5,220 nucleotides of DNA from Candidatus Acetothermia bacterium (GTDB lineage Bacteria; Bipolaricaulota; Bipolaricaulia; UBA7950; UBA9294), in contig QMQL01000072.1 in assembly GCA_003650505.1 (NCBI GenBank), positions 1 to 5,220 on the forward strand, given 5' to 3'. Both the position numbers and the translations under genes were made by a program. Positions 1-5,220 of this stretch are shown in pieces (within the stretch, counting starts at the first letter, position 1; each line of letters begins with the position of its first letter). The notes under the pieces were generated by a model. That model saw only the letters and a program-made list of their open reading frames with translations, made no database searches and was not told the origin of the DNA.

Positions 1-884
1 ATCTCGGAGTGAGGCCGGCGATCGCCTATCCGATCGTCGGGACGGTTGTCCTCCTCGTCCTCTGGATCGTCGGCCCGCGGGTGAGCCTGATCCGCGCCGG
101 CCTCCTGTTCGGCTTCCTCGCCGCCGGGAGCGTCCTCGCCGATCTCGGCCTGATCATGAAGGGATCGATCCGCCCGCTGAACGGGCTCGCCGCTGCCGGA
201 GTGACGATCCTCGCTTCGAATCCGGGTCAGCTCTACGACGCCGGGTTTCAGCTCACCTTCGCCGCGACCGGGGCGATCCTGATCGCACTTCTCCCCCAAT
301 TCGGCTGGCGGGAATGGAACGGCCGGCTCGCCGAGCGGATCCCGGTCCCACGCCCGATCGTCAGGTGGATCCTCGATCTGATCGTCGTCTCCGCCGCGGC
401 CCAGGCCGGGTCGGCCCCGGTGGTGGCGATCCAGTTCGGGACGTTCCACCCGCTGATCATCGTCGCCAACCTCGTCGTGGTCCCCCTCGTCGCCCTCACC
501 CTCTGGTTCGGGTTCATCGCCGCCCTCCTCTCCCCGACGCCGGCCCTACAGTTCGTCGCCGCCCCATTCGGTCTTCTCCTTCACGCCTTATCGATCGGCG
601 TCAGATCGCTCTCGGGGCTCCCGGGAACGGAGTTTCACGTACCGGATTGGATGGGGATATGGATCGGATCTCTCGCCGGATTCCTCTTCCTCGCGCTCCG
701 CTACTCCCGCCCCTCCTCCTGGACGCTGAACTCGACGTCGATCACCCGTTCCTCCTCCCGGCGGCGGGGAGGGCGCCGTCTGAAGAGCTGGATGACGAGC
801 AACGAAAGGCCGGCGAGGTCGGTCAGGATCCCGGGGAGGAAGAGGAGGAGACCAGCGAGGACGACGGAGAGGCCGAGGTTGTAG
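1..884 (+). CDS. comEC: ComEC/Rec2-family DNA uptake channel, C-terminal part of the competence domain (5' partial)
   Basis: ComEC is the inner-membrane channel that carries single-stranded DNA into the cytoplasm during natural transformation. The frame is open to the left edge, so the GTG at base 9 is probably internal and the true start lies upstream. Numbering from that GTG, residues 66-95 (ILASNPGQLYDAGFQLTFAA and what follows) carry the family signature of an NP..L.D.GFQL.F.A core running into a membrane helix. Residues 130-165 (AQ.GSAPVVAIQFGTFHPL.I.ANL...PL) match the later competence-domain block. Most of residues 1-230 is hydrophobic, with several likely membrane helices, the last near 216-230. 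The metallo-beta-lactamase-like domain of long ComEC proteins is absent. From residue 231 the frame becomes an Arg/Ser-rich, non-membrane tail of 61 residues that lies entirely opposite fxsA, so this tail may be a read-through of non-conserved sequence. A one-base frame change before base 727 would end the protein at 727-729. The family call is firm; the true 3' end is uncertain. Confidence 0.85.
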   Translation, partial: LGVRPAIAYPIVGTVVLLVLWIVGPRVSLIRAGLLFGFLAAGSVLADLGLIMKGSIRPLNGLAAAGVTILASNPGQLYDAGFQLTFAATGAILIALLPQFGWREWNGRLAERIPVPRPIVRWILDLIVVSAAAQAGSAPVVAIQFGTFHPLIIVANLVVVPLVALTLWFGFIAALLSPTPALQFVAAPFGLLLHALSIGVRSLSGLPGTEFHVPDWMGIWIGSLAGFLFLALRYSRPSSWTLNSTSITRSSSRRRGGRRLKSWMTSNERPARSVRIPGRKRRRPARTTERPRL

Positions 885-1084
885 ATCCCGGAGACCGGCC
901 GGGCGATCAGGGCTATCAGCCGATCGCTCCGGAGGATGGCGCGGCCGGCCCGCTTGATGATCAGGTAGCCGATGAACCCGGTGGCGAGGATCTCGAGGAG
1001 GACGAACCATCCCCCGATCACACCGCCGAGCCCGATCAGGGCCGCAACCTCGGCGCAGAAGAGAAGAAACACCAAAATCGGCAT
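701..1084 (-). CDS. fxsA: FxsA-family cytoplasmic membrane protein
   Basis: This is a 127-residue membrane protein of the FxsA family, named after the Escherichia coli protein whose overproduction relieves F-plasmid exclusion of phage T7; its normal role is not well known. Visible features are a hydrophobic N-terminal helix (about 1-20), a second helix (about 23-44) followed by the basic stretch KRAGRAILRSDR, and a long hydrophobic stretch (about 70-101) containing LPGILTDLAGLSLL, the family's PG.LTD..GL motif. A basic RRRPPRRR segment and a short acidic tail with RVIDVEF follow; FxsA proteins often end with a similar VI(E/D).E(F/Y) motif. Length fits the family. The ATG at 1084 is the only reasonable start, since I see no in-frame ATG, GTG or TTG in the 40 bases before it. 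No Shine-Dalgarno sequence precedes it. It is transcribed away from dprA and towards comEC, and its last 184 bases lie opposite the comEC frame. Confidence 0.85.
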   Translation of the reverse strand: MPILVFLLFCAEVAALIGLGGVIGGWFVLLEILATGFIGYLIIKRAGRAILRSDRLIALIARPVSGIYNLGLSVVLAGLLLFLPGILTDLAGLSLLVIQLFRRRPPRRREEERVIDVEFSVQEEGRE

Positions 1085-1098
1085 GTCGATCGAGACGG

Positions 1099-1127
1099 AT
1101 GGTAGCTGATCGCCATCTGTGTCACAA
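1099..1127 (-). promoter_or_regulatory. Possible sigma70-type promoter for fxsA
   Basis: Read on the minus strand, TTGTGA (1127-1122) and TACCAT (1104-1099) are 17 bases apart, the best spacing, and each matches its consensus hexamer at 4 of 6 positions. Transcription would start near 1092, leaving only about 8 bases before the fxsA ATG and no room for a ribosome binding site, which agrees with the lack of one in the sequence. The -35 half overlaps a small dyad, TGTG-T-CACA (1118-1126). Two weak hexamers can occur by chance. Confidence 0.3.
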
Positions 1128-1140
1128 TCGGGAATCGAGA

Positions 1141-1169
1141 TTGACCGAAACGGGAGGAGGGCCTAGTCT
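1141..1169 (+). promoter_or_regulatory. Possible sigma70-type promoter for dprA, giving a leaderless transcript
   Basis: TTGACC (1141-1146, 5 of 6 consensus) and TAGTCT (1164-1169, 3 of 6) are separated by 17 bases. A start about seven bases downstream of the -10 element falls on or next to the A of the dprA ATG at 1176, so the message would be leaderless. The purine run GGGAGGAGGG (1152-1161) could serve as a Shine-Dalgarno sequence only if transcription starts further upstream, and at 14 bases from the ATG it is unusually far. The two readings exclude each other. Confidence 0.3.
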
Positions 1170-1175
1170 GGCGGA

Positions 1176-2276
1176 ATGGAACGGACCGATCGCGAGCTCC
1201 TCGTAGGGTTGAACCTGATCCCCCAGCTTACGCCGAAGCGGGCGAAGGTCCTGTTCCGCAAGTTCGAGTCGTTCGAAGAGATCTGGAGGGCGCCCGGAGC
1301 CCGTTTCAGCGCGATATTCGGCTCATCGGTGATCGGCGAGGCGATCGCCTCGGGGCGAAGCGAGGGGGCGATCGACGAAGAGCTCGCCAAGGCGGAGGAG
1401 ATGGGAATCAGGATCGTCACCCTCGTCGACGAGGATTATCCCTCCCTCCTCCGGGAGATCGACGATCCTCCGCTCGTCCTCTACGCCGCCGGCGAGCTTC
1501 CGATCGACACGGCGAGGGCGATCGCCATCGTCGGGACGCGGCGGGCCTCCCGGTACGGGAACCTCGTCGCCGGCCGGTTCGCCAGCCGGCTCGCCCTCCG
1601 CGGGATAACGATCGTGAGCGGCCTTGCCGCCGGGATCGACTCCGCCGCCCATCAAGGGGCGCTCGACGTCGGAGGGAAGACGATCGCCGTCCTCGGCTCC
1701 GCCCTCGACTGCATCTACCCGAAGAGGAACCGGGCCCTGTTCGAACGGATCGCCTCCCATGGGACGGTGATCAGCGAATACCCGCTCGGGACGAAGCCGG
1801 CGAAGTGGACCTTCCCCCAGCGGAATAGGATCATCTCCGGGCTGTCGCGCGGGGTGATCGTCGTCCAGGCCCCGGAACGGAGCGGAGCGCTGATCACAGC
1901 GAGGCTCGCTCTCGAACAAGGGAGGGAGGTCTTCGCCGTGCCGGGGAACATCACGAGCCTCGTCTCCGCCGGGACGAACCGCCTGATCAAGCAGGGGGCA
2001 CAGCTAATCGACGACGTCGAGGAGGTGCTCGAGGAGTTCCCCGATCTCAGGAGCATTGCGCGGTCGCCTGCAGAGGAACCGAAGCCGGAGGAGACCCCCC
2101 TCGGCGCGAGGGAGAAGCGGGTGTACGAGCTGATCGGGCTTGAACCGGTTCACGTTGACGATATCATTGCCCGTGCCGATCTCTCTCCGACCGAAGCGTC
2201 TCACGTCCTCCTCCTACTGCAGTTGGAAGGGCTGATCGAGGAAGTGGAAGGTGGCCGGTATATTAGAAAACCATAG
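1176..2276 (+). CDS. dprA: DNA processing protein DprA (Smf)
   Basis: DprA binds single-stranded DNA entering the cell during transformation, shields it from nucleases and loads RecA on it. The 366-residue protein is complete and of usual length. The N-terminal part (about 5-70) is a helical, helix-hairpin-helix-like region (LVGLNLIPQLTPKRAKVLF). The Rossmann-like DprA core (about 75-285) shows VGTRRAS (119-125), SGLAAGIDSAAH (148-159, the G...GID..AH motif), SEYPLGT (200-206), FPQRNRIISGLS (213-224), ITARLALEQGREVFAVPG (240-257) and GTNRLIKQGA (266-275). A linker rich in Pro and Glu (about 292-310) leads to a C-terminal winged-helix domain (about 312-364, ending LEGLIEEVEGGRYIRK). The ATG at 1176 is chosen because an in-frame TAG lies at 1164-1166 and the N terminus aligns with the family from the first residues. 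Its stop is 12 bases before ndk, so it probably heads a dprA-ndk-valS operon. Confidence 0.96.
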   Translation: MERTDRELLVGLNLIPQLTPKRAKVLFRKFESFEEIWRAPGARFSAIFGSSVIGEAIASGRSEGAIDEELAKAEEMGIRIVTLVDEDYPSLLREIDDPPLVLYAAGELPIDTARAIAIVGTRRASRYGNLVAGRFASRLALRGITIVSGLAAGIDSAAHQGALDVGGKTIAVLGSALDCIYPKRNRALFERIASHGTVISEYPLGTKPAKWTFPQRNRIISGLSRGVIVVQAPERSGALITARLALEQGREVFAVPGNITSLVSAGTNRLIKQGAQLIDDVEEVLEEFPDLRSIARSPAEEPKPEETPLGAREKRVYELIGLEPVHVDDIIARADLSPTEASHVLLLLQLEGLIEEVEGGRYIRKP

Positions 2277-2280
2277 GAGG
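2275..2280 (+). promoter_or_regulatory. Strong Shine-Dalgarno sequence of ndk, overlapping the dprA stop codon
   Basis: AGGAGG lies 8 bases before the ndk ATG and shares its first two bases with the dprA TAG stop (2274-2276). Ribosomes ending dprA would reach this site directly, which favours translational coupling. It contrasts with fxsA, which has no such site, and dprA, whose only candidate is badly placed. Confidence 0.75.
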
Positions 2281-2288
2281 AAAGTCGC

Positions 2289-2738
2289 ATGACGATTCAA
2301 CGGACGTTGGTACTCTGTAAGCCCGATGCCGTCCAGAGGGGGATGGTCGGGCAGATAATCTCCCGCTTCGAACGGAAGGGGTTGAAGATGGTCGGACTGA
2401 AGATGATGAAGGTCGACCGGGACCTGGCGAGCCGCCACTACCAGGAACACGTCACGAAGCCGTTCTACGAGGAACTATGTTCGTTCATCACATCATCTCC
2501 GCTCGTGGCGATGGCGATCGAGGGGGAGAACGCCGTCGCGGTCGTCCGGAACCTGATGGGGGTGACCAACCCTCAGGATGCGGCATCGGGTACAATCCGG
2601 GGCGATTTCGGTCTTAATCTGACGATGAACCTCGTCCACGGTTCCGATTCACCGGCGTCGGCGAAGCGGGAGCTCGACCTCTTCTTCGCCCCTGAGGAGC
2701 TTCACGACTACGAGCTCGCGCTCGAGCCCTGGACCTAG
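2289..2738 (+). CDS. ndk: Nucleoside diphosphate kinase
   Basis: Ndk moves the gamma phosphate of ATP to nucleoside diphosphates through a phosphohistidine intermediate and so balances NTP and dNTP pools. The 149-residue protein has the family's normal length and all recognisable active-site residues: Lys11 (LCKPDAVQRG), Tyr51, Phe59, Arg87, Thr93 (MGVTNP), Arg104 (GTIRGDF), Asn114 and the catalytic His117 in NLVHGSDS. These sit one position before the well-known human numbering. The common Gly-Arg before the Asn (GRN) is Thr-Met here (TMN), a site that varies in the family. The C-terminal part (LDLFFAPEELHDYELALEPW) also fits. The start is fixed by the AGGAGG 8 bases upstream. It lies between dprA and valS with gaps of 12 and 15 bases and is probably co-transcribed with both. 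Confidence 0.97.
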   Translation: MTIQRTLVLCKPDAVQRGMVGQIISRFERKGLKMVGLKMMKVDRDLASRHYQEHVTKPFYEELCSFITSSPLVAMAIEGENAVAVVRNLMGVTNPQDAASGTIRGDFGLNLTMNLVHGSDSPASAKRELDLFFAPEELHDYELALEPWT

Positions 2739-2743
2739 ACGAG

Positions 2744-2752
2744 AAGGGGGAG
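2744..2752 (+). promoter_or_regulatory. Shine-Dalgarno-like sequence of valS
   Basis: AAGGGGGAG ends one base before the valS ATG at 2754. Its AAGGGG part (2744-2749) lies 4 bases from the ATG, slightly close but usable. With only 15 bases between ndk and valS there is no room for a separate promoter or a T-box leader in the gap. Confidence 0.5.
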
Positions 2753-2753
2753 T

Positions 2754-5220
2754 ATGGAACTGTCGAAGCGGTATCGCCCAGGAGAGGTGGAGGCGAAGAA
2801 CTACCGCCTGTGGGAGGAGGGGGGGTTCTTCCGCGCATCGGCCGGACCGAGCGGGAGGGCTCCGTTCTCGATCGTGATCCCCCCTCCGAACGTTACCGGA
2901 CGGCTCCACATGGGGCACGCCCTGAACAACACCCTCCAGGACATCGTCATCCGCTACCGGAGGATGAAGGGGGACGAGGCGTGCTGGTTCCCCGGGACCG
3001 ATCACGCCGGGATCGCCACCCAGAACGTGGTGGAGAAGGAACTGGCGAAGGAGGGGCTCTCCCGCCACGACCTCGGGAGGGAGGAGTTCGTAAAGCGGGT
3101 CTGGGAGTGGAAGGCGAAGTACGGCTCGGAGATCATCGACCAGCTGAAGGGGCTCGGCTGCTCGTGCGACTGGTCGCGCCTACGGTTCACCCTCGACGAG
3201 GGGCTGTCGTGGGCGGTGAAGGAGGCGTTCGTCAGGCTGCACGAAGAAGGGCTGATCTACCGCGGGGCGTATCTCGTCAACTGGTGTCCCCGCTGCGGGA
3301 CGGCGATCTCCGACATTGAGGTCGAGCACGAGGAGATCGAGGGTAATCTGTATTACATCCGCTATCCGCTCGAGGAGGGCGGTCACGTAACGATCGCCAC
3401 CACAAGGCCGGAGACGATGCTCGGGGACACCGCCCTCGCCGTGAACCCGGATGACGGCCGGTTCTCGCACCTGATCGGGAAGACCGCCCGCCTCCCGATC
3501 CTCGATCGGAGGCTACCGATCGTCGGGGCGAGCGAGGTCGATCCGGAGTTCGGGACCGGGGTCCTCAAGGTGACCCCGGCGCACGATCCGGTCGACTTCG
3601 AGATCGGAAAGTCGCGCGGCCTCGAATCGATCAACATCCTGACCGAAGAGGGGAAGATCAACGAGAACGGCGGGCCGTTCGCCGGGATGGAGCGCGACGA
3701 GGCGCGGAAGGCGGTGATCGAGCGGCTGAAGGCCGATGGCGCGTTGGAGAGGGTCGAGCCGTACCGCCACTCGGTCGGGCACTGCGAGCGGTGCGGGACC
3801 GCCGTCGAGCCGCTCGTCTCCACCCAATGGTTCGTGAGGATGAAGCCGCTCGCCGAACCGGCGATCGCCGCTGTGAAGGAGGGGAGGATCCGGTTCATCC
3901 CCGAGCGGTGGGCGAAGCTCTACTTCGATTGGCTGGAGAATATCAGGGACTGGTGCATATCGCGACAGCTCTGGTGGGGGCACAGGATCCCGATCTGGTA
4001 CGGCCCGGACGGGGAGGCGTTCGCCGGACGATCGGAGGAGGAAGCGGCAAGAAAGGCGCATAAACACTACGGGAAGGAGGTCCCCCTCCGCCAGGACGAC
4101 GACGTCCTCGACACCTGGTTCTCCTCCTGGCTCTGGCCGTTCTCGGTGATGGGCTGGCCCGAGCCGACCGAGGATCTCGCGACGTTCTTCCCCACCTCCC
4201 TTTTGATAACCGGGTTCGACATCCTCTTCTTCTGGGTGTCGCGGATGATCATGGCATCCCTTCATTTCATGGGAGACGTCCCGTTCCGGGAGGTCTACAT
4301 AACCCCGCTGATCGTCGATGAGCGCGGGCAGAAGATGAGCAAGTCGCGCGGGAACACGGTCGATCCGATCGAGCTGATGGAGAAGCACGGGGCCGACGCC
4401 CTCAGGTTCGCCCTCGCCCATGCCACGACCAAGGGGAGGTCGATGCGCGCCCCGACCTCCCAGCTCGCCGAGGCGCGGAACTTCCTGAACAAGGTCTGGA
4501 ACATGGCCCGGTTCGTCCTGCTGAGCATCGGGGACGAGCGGCCGGATCTCCCCCGCAAGGTCGAGCAGCTCGAGGACCGCTACATCCTCTCCCGCCTGGC
4601 GGAGACGACAGGACGGGTCCGCCAGCACCTCGAGGCGTACAACTTCAACCTGGCGAGCGCGGCGCTCTACGGCTTCACCTGGCACGACTACTGCGACTGG
4701 TACCTGGAGACGGCGAAGATCCGCCTCCGGGAGAGCCCGGACGACGGGGTGAAGGGGGTCCTCTACCACGTCCTCAAGGCGGTCGTCCGCCTCCTCCATC
4801 CGTTCGTCCCGTTCATCACCGAGGAGATCTGGCAGACGCTCGGTGAGGAGCCAGGATCGGTCTCGATCGCCCCGTTCCCCGAAGGAGGAGCAAGGGACGA
4901 GGAGGCGGAGCGGGAGATGGCCGCCTTCCAGGAGCTCGTAACCTCGGTCCGGGCGATCCGCGCCGGGCTGAACGTCCCCAAGTCGGCAAGACCGACCGTC
5001 CTGTTGAAGACGGAGAGCCCCAAGCTGAGGCAGATCGTGATCGAGAAGGTCGATCAATTGAATGCCCTCACCGGAGCGGGATCGTGGTCCGTGGGGGAGA
5101 AGATCGATCCCCCTCCGGGTTCGGCCCGCCAGGTCCTATCCGACGCCGAGGTGTTCGTCCCGCTCGCCGACCTGATCGATATCGAGGCCGAACGGGAGAG
5201 GCTGAACGCCGAGCTTGAAA
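2754..5220 (+). CDS. valS: Valyl-tRNA synthetase (3' partial)
   Basis: ValS attaches valine to tRNA(Val) and removes mischarged threonine in an editing domain. The frame is open from the ATG at 2754 to the right edge (822 codons) without interruption. Class I signatures are PPPNVTGRLHMGHAL with the HIGH-type HMGH at 52-55, and KMSKS at 527-531. The CP1 editing domain shows TTRPET (216-221) and GTGVLKVTPAHDP (267-279). WCISRQLWWGH (400-410), DTWFSS (453-458) and GFDILFFWVSRM (487-498) are typical of ValRS/IleRS/LeuRS enzymes, and GTDHAGIATQ (81-90) singles out ValRS. Two CxxC pairs, Cys178/181 and Cys344/347, probably bind zinc. The anticodon-binding domain begins near 605 (DRYILSRL). The last visible residues (IDIEAERERLNAELE) open the C-terminal coiled-coil arm that contacts tRNA, so only about 50-70 residues are missing if the protein is near 880 residues. 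It is probably the last visible gene of the dprA-ndk-valS operon. Confidence 0.97.
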   Translation, partial: MELSKRYRPGEVEAKNYRLWEEGGFFRASAGPSGRAPFSIVIPPPNVTGRLHMGHALNNTLQDIVIRYRRMKGDEACWFPGTDHAGIATQNVVEKELAKEGLSRHDLGREEFVKRVWEWKAKYGSEIIDQLKGLGCSCDWSRLRFTLDEGLSWAVKEAFVRLHEEGLIYRGAYLVNWCPRCGTAISDIEVEHEEIEGNLYYIRYPLEEGGHVTIATTRPETMLGDTALAVNPDDGRFSHLIGKTARLPILDRRLPIVGASEVDPEFGTGVLKVTPAHDPVDFEIGKSRGLESINILTEEGKINENGGPFAGMERDEARKAVIERLKADGALERVEPYRHSVGHCERCGTAVEPLVSTQWFVRMKPLAEPAIAAVKEGRIRFIPERWAKLYFDWLENIRDWCISRQLWWGHRIPIWYGPDGEAFAGRSEEEAARKAHKHYGKEVPLRQDDDVLDTWFSSWLWPFSVMGWPEPTEDLATFFPTSLLITGFDILFFWVSRMIMASLHFMGDVPFREVYITPLIVDERGQKMSKSRGNTVDPIELMEKHGADALRFALAHATTKGRSMRAPTSQLAEARNFLNKVWNMARFVLLSIGDERPDLPRKVEQLEDRYILSRLAETTGRVRQHLEAYNFNLASAALYGFTWHDYCDWYLETAKIRLRESPDDGVKGVLYHVLKAVVRLLHPFVPFITEEIWQTLGEEPGSVSIAPFPEGGARDEEAEREMAAFQELVTSVRAIRAGLNVPKSARPTVLLKTESPKLRQIVIEKVDQLNALTGAGSWSVGEKIDPPPGSARQVLSDAEVFVPLADLIDIEAERERLNAELE

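Noticed and set aside
754..772. CCTCCC / GGGAGG inverted repeat as a two-way terminator between comEC and fxsA
   Set aside because: The stem is only six base pairs with a GC-rich loop and no T-run on either strand, and it lies in the part of fxsA that codes for the basic RRRPPRRR segment, so coding bias explains it.
314..1105. Plus-strand open frame of 263 codons running through comEC, fxsA and into the spacer
   Set aside because: Its product starts Arg/Pro-rich and becomes Asp/Glu-rich where it passes opposite fxsA, as expected of a shadow frame. comEC and fxsA explain the same bases with conserved motifs.
1323..1919. Minus-strand open frame of 198 codons opposite dprA
   Set aside because: It is rich in Arg, Pro, Gly and Asp with no motif, and lies within the conserved DprA core.
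2739..2753. T-box or other leader regulating valS
   Set aside because: The gap after ndk is only 15 bases, and I saw no specifier stem, T-box sequence or terminator there.
3513..5057. Long open frame on the minus strand (514 codons) opposite valS
   Set aside because: It lies wholly opposite a convincing valS, has a low-complexity composition rich in Arg, Pro, Glu, Asp and Leu, and shows no recognisable motif. Such frames stay open because GC-rich codons on the coding strand rarely give stops in the opposite frame.

Overview
The window is GC-rich (roughly 60-65% by eye) bacterial chromosome, densely coded, with no sign of mobile DNA, CRISPR, tRNA or rRNA. All recognised genes are core bacterial functions. 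Arginine is often written AGG or CGG, isoleucine is mostly ATC, and GATC is strikingly frequent. The organism cannot be named from this. An uncultured GC-rich, perhaps thermophile-like lineage such as Bipolaricaulota is only a guess.

Layout: (1) Bases 1 to about 884, + strand: the 3' part of comEC, the DNA-uptake channel gene. It enters from the left edge and ends without the metallo-beta-lactamase-like domain found in long ComEC proteins. (2) Bases 701-1084, - strand: fxsA, a small membrane protein gene, convergent with comEC and overlapping its open frame tail to tail by 184 bases. (3) Bases 1085-1175: a 91-base divergent spacer with one promoter-like pair for each side. Both would give leaderless or nearly leaderless transcripts. 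(4) Bases 1176-2276, + strand: dprA, the RecA loader for incoming single-stranded DNA. (5) Bases 2289-2738: ndk, nucleoside diphosphate kinase. (6) Base 2754 to the right edge: valS, valyl-tRNA synthetase, missing about its last 50-70 residues because the window ends.

dprA, ndk and valS lie in the same direction with gaps of 12 and 15 bases, each later gene with its own Shine-Dalgarno sequence, so they look like one operon. A competence gene (dprA) is therefore probably transcribed with housekeeping genes, and a second competence gene (comEC) lies just across fxsA. I found no clearly undescribed system. The points most worth a second look are the comEC/fxsA tail overlap, the leaderless-looking divergent promoters, and the excess of GATC, including four copies of GCGATCGC.
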